Assembly: GCA_965215445.1 (NCBI GenBank)
Contig: CBDCDT010000002.1
Span: 1-64,000, forward strand
Source of the DNA: CBDBLK01 sp965215445
GTDB lineage: Bacteria > Bdellovibrionota > Bacteriovoracia > Bacteriovoracales > Bacteriovoracaceae
DNA: 64,000 bases
Direction of reading: 5' to 3'
Part shown: positions 40,703-50,065 of the stretch, piece after piece
How positions within the stretch are numbered: position 1 is the stretch's first letter
Layout of the letters: each line of letters starts with the position of its first letter
Translations under genes and position numbers: made by a program
The notes under the pieces: model-generated
Database searches by the model: none
The model's input: only the letters and a program-made list of their open reading frames with translations
What the model was told of the DNA's origin: nothing

Positions 40703-42064
40703 TTACCCGTCTTCGTTTCTGAAGGTCAAATTTTCAAAAGTGGTGTAGGCCCCCACCCAGGCCAGTTTGACCGTGCCGGCCTCGCCTCCCCGGTTTTTGC
40801 CAATAATAATTTCGGCAATGCCCGGTTCCTTGGTTTCGGGGTTGTAATATTCGTCCCGATAGACAAACATCACCACGTCGGCATCCTGTTCAATGGCACC
40901 GGAATCCCTGAGATCAGACGTGTTGGGGCGCTTGTTGGGACGGGCCTCTACTCCGCGATTGAGCTGGGAGAGTGCCAACACCGGGCATTGCAATTCTTTG
41001 GCCAGGGTTTTGAGTCCCCGCGAGATTTCTGAAATTTGTTGTTCGCGGGACATATCCCGGCCCGGTCGGTAGTGGCCCATCAGTTGGAGGTAGTCCACCA
41101 CCACCAGCCCCAGGCCATATTCGGTTTGCAGTTTCCTGCACTGGGATTGAATGTCCATCAAAGTGCTGTCTCCCGAATCGTTAATGAAGATAGGGTATTC
41201 GGACAATTCCTGAATGGCGTTTCCGATCGAGCGAAGATCTGTGTCCAAAAAATTCTTGGTGCGAATGCGCTTGGAATCCACTTTGGAGTGCCCTGAAAGC
41301 AGGCGCATACTCAACTCTTGAGAAGTCATCTCCAGAGAAAAAATCGCCACCGGTTGGCCGTGGAGAGAGCAAGTATGGGCCGCCATATTGAGCGCCAGAG
41401 AGGTTTTTCCCATCGCCGGCCGGGCCGCCAAAATCACCAACTGGCCGGCCTGCATTCCAAGTAAGAATTTGTCCAATTCTCCGTAGCCGGTGGAAAGTCC
41501 CTGAATTTCTCCAGGTTTTCTGCTGGTGTCTTCCAATTCTCTCAAGTTATCTTTCAAGCAAGAACTGAGCCTGACCATTTTTCCCGACTTGGCCTGATTG
41601 ACCAGACCGAAGAAAGCGCCCTCAACTTCCTTGATAAAATCTTCGGTGACCCCCTGAAAATTCATGCCCATTTCAGTGACCCGCATGGAAGTGCGCAAGA
41701 TTTCGCGCATGGAAGCGTGATCTTTGAGAGTTTGAGCATAGGCGCGCACGTTGGCGGGGGAAACGTGGTCTTCAAAGAGTTGGCCCAAGGCCGAATCTCC
41801 CCCCACTTCTTCCAATTTTCCAAATTGCTTGAGTCTCGACGAAACCGTGACGTAATCGACGGGTTGGTGGGAGGCGGCCAAATCGGAGATGGCATCAAAA
41901 ATCATGCCGTACTGGGGGTGAAAAAAATCCTCCCTTTTAATTTTGAGGTCGGAGATTTCTCCCAGGGCGTGGCCATCCACCATCAGGCAGCCCACCAGAG
42001 ACTTTTCGGCCAAAAGGTCGTGGGGAAGTTCACGGATTTTTTTTGATGAGGATTCCAGATTCAC
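40703..42064 (-). CDS. dnaB: Replicative DNA helicase
   Basis: 453 residues. Unwinds DNA 5' to 3' at the replication fork. N-terminal DnaB domain (LPHDLLAEKSLVGCLM) and RecA-type C-terminal domain with Walker A ARPAMGKTSLALN, Walker B VVVDYLQLM and the SREQQISEISRGLK and LSQLNRGVE motifs. It ends with the usual IIGKNRGGEAG and a short tail. ATG overlaps the rplI stop by four bases. The order S6-S18, L9, dnaB is the classical bacterial arrangement. Confidence 0.95.
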   Translation of the reverse strand: MNLESSSKKIRELPHDLLAEKSLVGCLMVDGHALGEISDLKIKREDFFHPQYGMIFDAISDLAASHQPVDYVTVSSRLKQFGKLEEVGGDSALGQLFEDHVSPANVRAYAQTLKDHASMREILRTSMRVTEMGMNFQGVTEDFIKEVEGAFFGLVNQAKSGKMVRLSSCLKDNLRELEDTSRKPGEIQGLSTGYGELDKFLLGMQAGQLVILAARPAMGKTSLALNMAAHTCSLHGQPVAIFSLEMTSQELSMRLLSGHSKVDSKRIRTKNFLDTDLRSIGNAIQELSEYPIFINDSGDSTLMDIQSQCRKLQTEYGLGLVVVDYLQLMGHYRPGRDMSREQQISEISRGLKTLAKELQCPVLALSQLNRGVEARPNKRPNTSDLRDSGAIEQDADVVMFVYRDEYYNPETKEPGIAEIIIGKNRGGEAGTVKLAWVGAYTTFENLTFRNEDG

Positions 42065-42672
42065 TCTGTATCTGTCGCTTCAGTCGTCGCTTCTTCGGGA
42101 GTTTCTCCATCCCCTGCTTGTGCCTCCGCCTCGTCGGCCTGTGCCTTTAGGGCCGCACGCTTTTCTTCTTCTTGCTTTTCCAGTGCCCGCAGTTTGGCCT
42201 GTTTTTCCAGTTCGAGGGCCTGATGGGGGTCTCTGTCCACTTTGACGCTGAATTGGGCCTCGACCTCTTTGCCAAATAATTTGACCTTGACCTGATACGT
42301 TCCCAGGGATTTGATCGGGCGTTCGAGAACGAGCAGCCTGCGCTCCACCTCGATTTCCTTTTTCGCCAGCTCTTTGGACAAATCGTTGGTGGTAATCGCG
42401 CCAAAAAGTTTCCCCGAAACACCTGCCTTGCGGATCAATTCGAGGTTAAGACTATCCAGTTGTTCCTTGATCGCTCCGGCAGCACTTTTTTCAGCAGCAA
42501 TTTTTTGCGCCAACATTTTTTCGACGTGGGCGAGCTTGGCCTTGTTGCCTTTATCTGCGGGAATGGCCCAGGCCTTGGGAATCAAAAAGTTACGGGCATA
42601 TCCAGGGCGGACTTTGACAACTTCGCCCACATTGCCCAAGGTGGGCACTTTTTCTGTGAGAATAATTTCCAT
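42061..42672 (-). CDS. rplI: Large-subunit ribosomal protein bL9
   Basis: 203 residues. The N-terminal domain (MEIILTEKVPTLGNVGEVV, then VRPGYARNFLIP) is the L9 signature, joined by a long helix to the C-terminal domain. The family is ~148 residues; here an extra tail of ~50 residues, rich in Ala, Glu and Lys then acidic, follows. Directly after the DUF2232 gene with the upstream start separated by nothing. Ribosomal role firm; the tail's role unknown. Confidence 0.95.
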   Translation of the reverse strand: MEIILTEKVPTLGNVGEVVKVRPGYARNFLIPKAWAIPADKGNKAKLAHVEKMLAQKIAAEKSAAGAIKEQLDSLNLELIRKAGVSGKLFGAITTNDLSKELAKKEIEVERRLLVLERPIKSLGTYQVKVKLFGKEVEAQFSVKVDRDPHQALELEKQAKLRALEKQEEEKRAALKAQADEAEAQAGDGETPEEATTEATDTE

Positions 42673-43758
42673 TTAAACATCTCCTTTATGCGGTTTCTTT
42701 TTCAAATATCCCCTGAGATTCAACCAGGTATCAAAGACGCCCAAAATGGCCAACCAAACCTGGGCCAAAGCAACAGTCAAAACCAACAACACACTTTTGA
42801 GAATACCGATAAACTTAAAGTGGTTGAGAAATTCCAGAAAAACCCCAAAACCTTGAAAAAAATAAAACACTCCCACCAGTCCGAGCAGGACATTTCCAAA
42901 AGTGGAAAGGCCCCCCATTTGCAACTGGGTTCCCGAAAGGCTTGCGGCCAGGCCCAGCAGCAGGGGATAGAGCAGGTAATCGGGAGTCCGAAAGCTAATC
43001 AGGTCTTGCACTGAATGGGTGTAAACCACCCGGTGTCCCCACAGGAAAAAATTTCTCATAATCATAAAAAAGCACACCCACAAAGCGACGAAGGGAATGA
43101 CCGTAATATAGATTGGCCCCATGGTGGTGAGGTAGCCCAACAAAACTTGGGCATCCACATTTTCATTTTCGGGGATGCGGGACAAACTCGCCTCGACCAT
43201 TTGCTGGAGATAACCCTGCACTCCACCCGGGGTCAGGACTTCGAGGCCCAAAACGCAGATCCACAAAACCAGCGCCAAGCTGGTTCCCGTGTAGAGGATG
43301 CCGCGAATGGGAGGAATATCACAACGAATAATGATGGCGATAAAATAGGCGTACAAAATAGTGAGTGCGTAGGCCCCGGCCAGCACCGCCTGCGAAGGCA
43401 CAAACCACGCCCCCAGACAAAGCAGGGCGAGCAGACTTATGGCCCACTTTAAAATTCTCGCCTTGCCGTAGGCCAAAATCCCCATGGCCAGGGGAACCGG
43501 GGCCAAAAAGGAGAGCAGCCCAAAGTACTGGCCGATGCCAAAAAAGCGGTCAAACCCCAAATGAATGAGTGCCAGGGAAGAAAAGACAAAGAGAAAAAAG
43601 CGCCCCCGGTCCCGCGCTGCCTCTTTCAAGATATCTTCCTTTTTGGACGCCGATTGAAACGCTTTAATGCGCTTGAGAATTTCCATCTGAGAAAGTTTCT
43701 CCGTGGAACGGCCTTCGCCCTCGCTCTGTTCGGTTTTCGGTGGCGTTTTCGACGTCAT
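42673..43758 (-). CDS. DUF2232 (YybS-like) multi-pass membrane protein
   Basis: 361 residues with about nine membrane helices and a charged N-terminal cytoplasmic segment (about 60 residues). The position between S6/S18 and L9-DnaB, and the end motif FQGFGVFLEFLNHF, match DUF2232/YybS, which lies there in several phyla. Biochemical role is not established; ECF-like or morphogenesis functions have been suggested for relatives. Start is nine bases from the upstream stop, so it is co-transcribed. Confidence 0.75.
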   Translation of the reverse strand: MTSKTPPKTEQSEGEGRSTEKLSQMEILKRIKAFQSASKKEDILKEAARDRGRFFLFVFSSLALIHLGFDRFFGIGQYFGLLSFLAPVPLAMGILAYGKARILKWAISLLALLCLGAWFVPSQAVLAGAYALTILYAYFIAIIIRCDIPPIRGILYTGTSLALVLWICVLGLEVLTPGGVQGYLQQMVEASLSRIPENENVDAQVLLGYLTTMGPIYITVIPFVALWVCFFMIMRNFFLWGHRVVYTHSVQDLISFRTPDYLLYPLLLGLAASLSGTQLQMGGLSTFGNVLLGLVGVFYFFQGFGVFLEFLNHFKFIGILKSVLLVLTVALAQVWLAILGVFDTWLNLRGYLKKKPHKGDV

Positions 43759-43766
43759 AAAAAGAA

Positions 43767-44390
43767 CTACCTTTTGTAAGCAACGTGATTGCTCATGTGC
43801 CCGACGATCCCGATTTGGCGGGCGCGCTTGATGGCGGCGGTCACAAAGCGCTGGTGTTTGGTGGAAACTCCCGAGACTCTCCCCGGGGAGATTTTGCCAA
43901 ACTCGTTGATGAGCCAGGTATAAGTGTCGGGGTCTTTCCAGTCGGCGCGAATATTGTTGGCGCGAAAATAACAGGTTCTACGCCGGGCAAACTTGCGGGG
44001 GTTGGGTTCCTCTCCGTCCTTGCCCTCAACCTTGGTGACGCTCCCGTTATAATTCTTGGAAAAGGGCGTTTTGTAGGCCTTCACCAGGGCCTCGCGTTCG
44101 GAATCGTTCCCACGGGCAACCACCAGGTGGCGCAAGACATCTTCGTTGATCCTAAAACGGCGGGCCAACTCCGCATTACAGCGATTGTTGGCGCAAAAGA
44201 GAAAGTACAAAAAGTATCCGCTGCCCGCACCTTTGCGAGTGGATTGCCCTAAAATCAAGCGCCCCCAGTCGTCTTCGATGGCGATTTCGCCCTCAAAAGA
44301 TTTGACAGTTTCTGCGACGATTTGTTTGAGAGAGGCCAGCTTGTCTTCGCCCAAGTCCGCTTTGGCCACGAGAGAGAGTTCGTAGATCAT
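43767..44390 (-). CDS. rpsF-rpsR: Fused ribosomal proteins bS6 and bS18
   Basis: 207 residues from an ATG at 44390 whose codon overlaps the upstream stop (ATGA). The first ~105 residues are bS6 (MIYELSLVAKADLGED, then LGQSTRKGAGSGYFLYF and a helical REN-type segment, INEDVLRHLVV). Residues ~134-207 are bS18: RRRTCYFRANN, DTYTWLINEFGKISPGRVSG and KHQRFVTAAIKRARQIGIVG. The two are usually separate genes of one operon. S6 and S18 bind each other and the 16S platform as a dimer, so a covalent pair is structurally plausible. The frame is uninterrupted, so this is not a frameshift artefact of annotation. Confidence 0.93.
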   Translation of the reverse strand: MIYELSLVAKADLGEDKLASLKQIVAETVKSFEGEIAIEDDWGRLILGQSTRKGAGSGYFLYFLFCANNRCNAELARRFRINEDVLRHLVVARGNDSEREALVKAYKTPFSKNYNGSVTKVEGKDGEEPNPRKFARRRTCYFRANNIRADWKDPDTYTWLINEFGKISPGRVSGVSTKHQRFVTAAIKRARQIGIVGHMSNHVAYKR

Positions 44391-45700
44391 AAGGTCAACC
44401 CCTTGGTCTTTTGGCCCACTGCGGTTTTGCAGGAGCGAGATTGCGTAAAGAGGCAAAGCCTAGCACTTTCTATCTGGGAAGGAAAGCCAGTGGGAGGGCA
44501 AATTCTGATTATATTTAAAGGTTTTGCCCCTTTTCGCCAGGGAATCTTGACAACTTGTCCCAATTTCGCCGATTCGAGAGGCCGATTTTGTAGATCGGTC
44601 ATGTTTTCCGCAGAAAAAACTTGATTTGCGTCGCAAAAAGGAACCCACTCCAAAAGACTTCCTGCGACAAAGGCAGAGCGCACTTCGAGGGTGAGATGCC
44701 TTCCCTCCAGGGCCTCCAAAACGACTGCCCCCAGGCGGTAATCGCCCTTCTTTGACGAATCGACGTCGGCCACCGATTCCACTCCGGCGGGAGCGGCCAG
44801 GTTTCCACTGCAATAACCCCGGTGGGAGAGCTTTTCCAATTCTTCACCCAAGTCTTTCAAGTGGGATTCGAGCAGACCATTTTTATAGGCATCGAGGGCC
44901 TGGCGATAAACTTTGGTAACCGTTCCCACATAGTGGTGTGACTTCATTCTCCCCTCGATTTTGACACTTGCTATCCCTGCGCGAACAAATTCGGGAATCA
45001 AAAAAAGGCCCTGTAAATCCTTGGAGGACATAAAGGAAGAGCGCTCGGCGACGATTTTTTCCGTGCCTGCAGGGGAGTCTGAGGGGGATTTGAGGGCGTA
45101 TTCAAAACGGCAACTATGGGCACAGCCTCCACGGTTGGAGTCCCGCCCCTGGGTATAATTGGAGATTACGCAGTGGCCGGAGTAGGCCATGCACAGACTG
45201 CCGTGAATAAACATTTCCAACTCGGCATCAGCAATGCGGCCGATGGTTTTGGCCTCGTCGAGAGCGACTTCCCGGCCCAGGATAATGCGTTCAATACCCG
45301 CCTTTTTCCACCACATCGCTGCCAGAGAATTGAGACAACTGGCCTGAGTGGAGAGGTGAATCGGCAGGGAGCTGTGGGCGCGCACTGACTCCACTACGCC
45401 GAGGTCGCTGACGATGACGGCATCGGTGCCAATGCTCTCCAGGAAGGCCAAAAAATCCGGCAATTCGTCGAGTTCATCGTCGTGGAGAAAGCTGTTGAGT
45501 ACGACGTAGACCTTGGCGCAGCGCTGGTGGGCAAACGACACCCCTTGACGCAGTTCATATTCGGAAAAATTGTCCGAGGCGTGCCTCAGTCCAAATTTTT
45601 CCCCCCCCAAATAGACCGCATCGGCGCCGTAACTGACCGCCAATTTGAGTTTTTCCAGCGAACCGGCGGGAATTAAAAGCTCGGGAATGGGTGGCCTCAT
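44387..45700 (-). CDS. Peptidase U32-family protein (TrhP/YegQ-type)
   Basis: 437 residues. U32 signature: ELLIPAGSLEKLKLAVSYGADAVYLGG and the Cys-containing block EMFIHGSLCMAYSGHC..SNYTQGRDSNRGGC..CR. Members once named peptidases are now known to install hydroxyl groups on tRNA wobble uridine (TrhP, ho5U) or act in ubiquinone synthesis (UbiU/V). The C-terminal domain (LLEWVPFCDANQVFSAENM) fits TrhP. It begins the transcript leading into the S6-S18 gene, which fits a translation role. Divergent with the SGNH-like gene 24 bases away. Confidence 0.88.
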   Translation of the reverse strand: MRPPIPELLIPAGSLEKLKLAVSYGADAVYLGGEKFGLRHASDNFSEYELRQGVSFAHQRCAKVYVVLNSFLHDDELDELPDFLAFLESIGTDAVIVSDLGVVESVRAHSSLPIHLSTQASCLNSLAAMWWKKAGIERIILGREVALDEAKTIGRIADAELEMFIHGSLCMAYSGHCVISNYTQGRDSNRGGCAHSCRFEYALKSPSDSPAGTEKIVAERSSFMSSKDLQGLFLIPEFVRAGIASVKIEGRMKSHHYVGTVTKVYRQALDAYKNGLLESHLKDLGEELEKLSHRGYCSGNLAAPAGVESVADVDSSKKGDYRLGAVVLEALEGRHLTLEVRSAFVAGSLLEWVPFCDANQVFSAENMTDLQNRPLESAKLGQVVKIPWRKGAKPLNIIRICPPTGFPSQIESARLCLFTQSRSCKTAVGQKTKGLTL

Positions 45701-45724
45701 AAAAATGCCCTATAATAGAGAAGT
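45701..45724 (+). promoter_or_regulatory. Divergent promoter region with TATAAT close to a start codon
   Basis: TATAAT at 45711-45716 is a consensus -10 for the rightward gene and lies eight bases before its ATG. There is no SD, so a leaderless or near-leaderless mRNA is likely. The -35 region falls inside the U32 gene (TGGGTG, weak). Confidence 0.5.
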
Positions 45725-46870
45725 ATGAAGAGATTCAAAGCAACTGCAATAGGCGTGCTTTTGGCCCTTGTCGCTAGTGGAGTGTATTGGTCTTTACCCT
45801 ACTTGGCCAATCCGGTTCAAACTGGCACGCCCCTGCCCTACGTTTTGCGCGCCAATTATGCCCTGGAGGCGCGCGAGGCGGAAAAAAGCAGCATTTTGAT
45901 TGTGGGCGACCGCCAGGGGGTCAAACTCGCCTCGTTTATGGACGCCTTGGTTGAGGCCACCAAAGAAAAGCTGGGCGAACCCCTGCGCGTCTACAACTGG
46001 GCCAGAAAGGGTGAGGGCCTGCACAGAACACTCGCCAAAATAAAATTCTTAAAGCGCCTGCCCGACGTCATCGTCTACCACGGCGGCAGCGAAGAATTTT
46101 TTGAACAGCGTGTGAGAAGTCAATCTTACCGGGCGATATTAAACAACTTCAAAGCGCACCAAGACCCTGAAAAGCGCTCGTGGATCAAACGCTGGCCACA
46201 GCTTTCAAAATTTGTCTACACTCCCCACTCCCGCCTCCCCTTGGGGCAAAGCTATTCCCCCTGGGACAAAACCCGTCCCCACCACCAAAACCAAAAAATG
46301 ATGGAACTGACTTACCTCACTTACAGCGCCGAATACCGCGAATTGATAGCGGGCCTCAAAAGGCTCCAGGCCAATGTGGTGGTCATTCCCCCCGCCCACA
46401 ATCTCGATCTCGCTCCCCGGGCGGTCTGCCAAAACGCCACTTCTCCCCAAACCCAAAGTATCCTCACCGGCATTGGCGAACAAATCCGCCAGGGGCGCGC
46501 TCCCGCCGCAGTTTCCAACTTGCAAAAAATCCTGCCCCAAATGCACGGCCACGCCCAGGCCTATTATTTACTGGGGCAGGGACTCAAACGCATGGGCCAT
46601 TTTAAAGACGCCAAATCCGTACTCTACCGGGCCATGTTGTACGATTGCTGGCCCTTTCGGGGCAATATGATTTTTAACCGCATCCAGGTTCAAATTGCCG
46701 AAAAAAATCAATTTGAAATCATAGATTTCAACCGTTTGGTCAACCGGCAATTCAACGCCGTGGATTCGTCGGCATCGCTCTTTACCGACGACATTTATCC
46801 CCAGGACGTTTTTTACCGCCAAGTGATAAGCGAGCTTACCGTCAAAGTGAAAAAGATTCTCAACATTTAA
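45725..46870 (+). CDS. Membrane-anchored SGNH-hydrolase-like protein with TPR-like segment
   Basis: 381 residues. One N-terminal membrane helix (AIGVLLALVASGVYW). A degenerate SGNH fold follows: ILIVGDRQGVKLAS in place of block I GDS, VIVYHGGSEEFF in place of block III, and DDIYPQDVFYR in place of the DxxH block. A Ser-for-other swap (GDR) means the nucleophile is missing, so activity is doubtful. Residues ~255-310 have helical-hairpin repeats (A..LLGQGLKRMGHFKDAKSVLYRAM) like a TPR. Possibly involved in surface polysaccharide handling; this is a guess from fold only. Confidence 0.6.
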   Translation: MKRFKATAIGVLLALVASGVYWSLPYLANPVQTGTPLPYVLRANYALEAREAEKSSILIVGDRQGVKLASFMDALVEATKEKLGEPLRVYNWARKGEGLHRTLAKIKFLKRLPDVIVYHGGSEEFFEQRVRSQSYRAILNNFKAHQDPEKRSWIKRWPQLSKFVYTPHSRLPLGQSYSPWDKTRPHHQNQKMMELTYLTYSAEYRELIAGLKRLQANVVVIPPAHNLDLAPRAVCQNATSPQTQSILTGIGEQIRQGRAPAAVSNLQKILPQMHGHAQAYYLLGQGLKRMGHFKDAKSVLYRAMLYDCWPFRGNMIFNRIQVQIAEKNQFEIIDFNRLVNRQFNAVDSSASLFTDDIYPQDVFYRQVISELTVKVKKILNI

Positions 46871-46884
46871 CAGTGGGGGCAAAG

Positions 46885-47382
46885 ATGGAACAGGCCGAAG
46901 TAAAAACAATGACACCGGAAAGACAAGAGACGTACACACTCCGCCTCAAGACCGGGGAGTTGTTGTTTGCAGCAGGAGAAGAAAATCACGACCTCTACTT
47001 TGTCCAATCGGGAAAGCTGCTCGCCTTCGTCAACGACGGAACCAGAATTACCCCACTGGCCTATATCAAAAAGGAACACTACATAGGGGAAATGAGCTTT
47101 TTTGACGGGATGCCTTGTTCGGCCAACGTGGTTTGCCTGGAAGATACCGTCCTGCTCAGAATTTGTTTTGACCACCTTGAACAGGAATGTCCGCGCTGGC
47201 TCATCACCATCGCCGCCAACATCAGTTCCAAACTCCGAAAAGCGGGAGAATTAATCCGCCAAAAAGGCATCCGCAGAAAAAATACCCAGGCGGTCGCCCC
47301 CTTGAGTATCGAGGAACAAAGATATTATTACCAAGTCCTTACAGAGCATCGGGAAAAATACCCCGAAGGGCGCCGGTTCTAA
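46885..47382 (+). CDS. Cyclic-nucleotide-binding-domain protein
   Basis: 165 residues, ATG at 46885 with a G-rich stretch (GGGGG) five bases upstream; a GTG at 46873 is in frame. The cNMP-binding roll is clear: FAAGEENHDLYFVQSGKL and HYIGEMSFFDGMPCSANVV. The phosphate cassette keeps GE but has Ser where ligand-binding proteins usually have Arg (normally RAA or RSA). The rest is a helix followed by a basic tail, with no DNA-binding HTH, so it is not a Crp-type regulator. It may respond to a ligand other than cAMP or none. Confidence 0.8.
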   Translation: MEQAEVKTMTPERQETYTLRLKTGELLFAAGEENHDLYFVQSGKLLAFVNDGTRITPLAYIKKEHYIGEMSFFDGMPCSANVVCLEDTVLLRICFDHLEQECPRWLITIAANISSKLRKAGELIRQKGIRRKNTQAVAPLSIEEQRYYYQVLTEHREKYPEGRRF

Positions 47383-47385
47383 ACT

Positions 47386-48465
47386 CTAGCCGTGCCCCCC
47401 GGCCATAAAGGATTGCTGTAAATTTAGCTCTTTGGGTCGCCCTCCCTCGGAAGCGAGTTCAGAAAAGTAATCGCGTGTTTGCCGTAAAACGTCTTTGATG
47501 CCCTCACATTGAAAAAGGGCCTGACGAAAAAAAGCGGCGCGGGGAAATCCCATGGCGAGCCAAACAATAAACTTTCTTGCGGAAATCAATAAGTGGCGCT
47601 CACTTTCGCCCGCTAAAAGCTCACAATAAACACGCACCACTTCCCAGTAATCGAGCGGGCCAAAAGGTGAGGCCTCTCCATCTTCCAGAAAGCTCTCCAA
47701 AAAAATAAAGGGAAAGCGCAGGCATCCCCGCCCCAGCATCAAAGCGTGGCAACTGCTAAAGAGCATACGCTTGCGGGTAAAACCAGGTGAGTGCAAATCA
47801 CCGTTGCCGACAATCGGCAGGGGCGATTGTCCCGCCAAATCTTCGATTAAATTCCAATCCGCCTGTCCCCGATAGGCCTGAGCGCGGGTGCGCCCGTGAA
47901 TGGCCACAAATTCGATACCCTCGGAATGAGCGATGCGAACCACTTCACCGGCATTGATCGAATGTTCATCCCATCCGGTGCGGATTTTAATGCTCAAGGG
48001 AATGTCGAGGGCCTTTTTTATGCGCGCAAAAAAGCGCCCCAACTCGGAAGTCTTCTTCAGCAGTGCCGACCCCGCCCCCTTGGTGACCACCTTTCTCACC
48101 GGACAACCCATGTTGATGTCGATAAACCGAGGGCCAAAGTCCTGTGCCGTTTGCGCTGCCCGGGCCATGGCGGCGGCGTCTTCACCAAAGAGTTGGATGC
48201 CCACCCGCCTCTCGCGCGAATCAATTTTTAACATGCGCAAACTGCGCTCTCCACCGTAATTGATTCCGTGACAAGAGATCAACTCGCTGACGCTGCCACC
48301 GGCCCCCAACTCCTGCATCAGCAGGCGAAAGGGTGCCGTACAAATCGACGACATGGGTGCCAAAATCAAGGGCGAGGCAAAGGGCAGGGAAGACAGAGAA
48401 ATCGCCCGCCGGCGCTCCTTGAGGGCGTCGAGTTTGCGCTGTAACTGGGTAGAAAAAATTTGCAT
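47386..48465 (-). CDS. dus: tRNA-dihydrouridine synthase
   Basis: 359 residues. FMN enzyme reducing uridines in tRNA. Signature: LILAPMSSICTAPFR at the start, then DINMGCPVRKVVTKGAGSALL with the catalytic Cys, IKIRTGWDE and the VAIHGRTRAQAYRG, PIVGNGDL blocks. Length and the GWD motif match the DusB-like type. Convergent with the cNMP gene (3-base gap). Substrate position not assignable by eye. Confidence 0.92.
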   Translation of the reverse strand: MQIFSTQLQRKLDALKERRRAISLSSLPFASPLILAPMSSICTAPFRLLMQELGAGGSVSELISCHGINYGGERSLRMLKIDSRERRVGIQLFGEDAAAMARAAQTAQDFGPRFIDINMGCPVRKVVTKGAGSALLKKTSELGRFFARIKKALDIPLSIKIRTGWDEHSINAGEVVRIAHSEGIEFVAIHGRTRAQAYRGQADWNLIEDLAGQSPLPIVGNGDLHSPGFTRKRMLFSSCHALMLGRGCLRFPFIFLESFLEDGEASPFGPLDYWEVVRVYCELLAGESERHLLISARKFIVWLAMGFPRAAFFRQALFQCEGIKDVLRQTRDYFSELASEGGRPKELNLQQSFMAGGHG

Positions 48466-48574
48466 GAAAAATCTTCTCTCTCAAAAACCCATCATGCGTC
48501 AATCTCAAAATTTTGAGGCCCAAAGACGCTATGCAAAATTTCGTCATTTTTTATTTTGACAAACTCAGCGATCT

Positions 48575-50053
48575 TTAGGGTGGAAAGTACCAACCCGGAG
48601 TTCCCGCTGCCCAAGAGGGATAAACACAATCCACAAAATCTCCCCTGGCGAAAAAAAGCGCCTGATCGTCGATATAAATTTCACGGGCCTTGGGACGACA
48701 GCGCTTTAAAACATCTTCCACATCCTTTTCTTCGGCCCACCAAATATTTATATTTCCCAAACCACTTCTTTCCAAAACCAGATAATGGTAGCGATCTCTT
48801 TTGAGAGAAAAACCCTTATAGTGATCAATACTCTTAGCTGGAAGCATGATAAAAGGAATGATCCCCCCAGTTGCAAGAATTGCCTCATTCTTTGGAATGG
48901 AGGTAAGTCTGCCTTTGACTGCCTGATTTCGTTTTATTTTATTTGGAGTGATATAGCACCATGCATTTCTGCTGTGATAGATCGTTTCAAACATATCGGT
49001 ATAAACCCCCCAGCTTGAAAATAAAAAACATCCCACTACAAAGGCAACTATTTTTTTAGAAAGGCCAGCAAACATTCTGGAAATAACCAAAACTCCCAAC
49101 AAAATTCCGGCAAATGGTGCTCCATAATGATAGTCAATATGGCCTTTCCACACCTGAAGCAATAAAAGAGGAATAAGAAAAGTTGAGATGGCAAAAAAAT
49201 GCTGGTGGGAAAAACGCCCGCGCCTGCCTTTTGAATTTTTAGCATATACAAAGAAAATGAGCGACCAGGGAAGAAAACATTTTAGTAAATAGGTTACATC
49301 CCAATTGACAATTTTTTCTTTAAAGTGAGAAATCGGGTTTTGCATGAAAGTATTCAAAACCTTGTCACTATAACCTATCGTCTTGCCCAAAAGCTCTTCC
49401 CGAAAATGAAATTCAAAGGCAATAAAAGGCAGCGTCACCATCACAATTCCCAAGCCCAGACGATACTCCCTTCTCAAGATATAAAAAATACCCAAGGGGA
49501 ACAGAGTTATAGGATAGGACTCTCTAAACAGGCACAGGGCCAATACAGTAAGGCCCAAGGCCCTGGCATTGTGATTGACGATAAATACAACCAGCCAAAA
49601 AAATGGCAAAACAGACCAGGTGGTGGGGTGGATCGGCCAAAACAATGCAGAAAATAGAAGTCTGCTTGTCAGCACACAAAGCAGATAGGGAAAGGCCTCC
49701 ACAATATTGCCCTTAAAGAGAAAAATAATACTCAACAACAAAGAGGCAAAGAAGAGCCATTCAAAAACCAATAACTGTTGAAATCCCTGGCCAAAGATCG
49801 CCGTAAAAACAACCGCCAAATAAATAATGGGGTCAAAATGATCGTTAAAAATCTCGATGCCCCTTACTGAAACAAAAGGATTGGGGTCTTTTAAAGCAAG
49901 AATGTCGTAGATCGCCTGTTGGTAGATGGAAAAATCAATGGCATTATAGCAATTGAAATACATCCTCTTCACTGTCGTCATCAAAGGCCAAAGAGCAAAA
50001 AAACCAATTGTCCCCCCTAAAAAAAGTTGTTGAATGTTGCCCTTGTAGCGCAT
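48575..50053 (-). CDS. DUF2079 multi-pass membrane protein, copy 1
   Basis: 492 residues with about 11 membrane helices. The conserved DUF2079 start is FSIYQQAIYDILALKDPNPFVS..NDHFDPIIYLA; the aspartates and histidines there are family-conserved. DUF2079 resembles GT-C glycosyltransferases in topology. The neighbouring gene (50066) encodes a close paralogue; the same block and the C-terminal PKAREIYIDD are conserved. Both probably act on lipid-linked sugars or exported polymers; that is inference. Confidence 0.88.
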   Translation of the reverse strand: MRYKGNIQQLFLGGTIGFFALWPLMTTVKRMYFNCYNAIDFSIYQQAIYDILALKDPNPFVSVRGIEIFNDHFDPIIYLAVVFTAIFGQGFQQLLVFEWLFFASLLLSIIFLFKGNIVEAFPYLLCVLTSRLLFSALFWPIHPTTWSVLPFFWLVVFIVNHNARALGLTVLALCLFRESYPITLFPLGIFYILRREYRLGLGIVMVTLPFIAFEFHFREELLGKTIGYSDKVLNTFMQNPISHFKEKIVNWDVTYLLKCFLPWSLIFFVYAKNSKGRRGRFSHQHFFAISTFLIPLLLLQVWKGHIDYHYGAPFAGILLGVLVISRMFAGLSKKIVAFVVGCFLFSSWGVYTDMFETIYHSRNAWCYITPNKIKRNQAVKGRLTSIPKNEAILATGGIIPFIMLPAKSIDHYKGFSLKRDRYHYLVLERSGLGNINIWWAEEKDVEDVLKRCRPKAREIYIDDQALFFARGDFVDCVYPSWAAGTPGWYFPP

Positions 50054-50065
50054 AAAAAACTCTGC

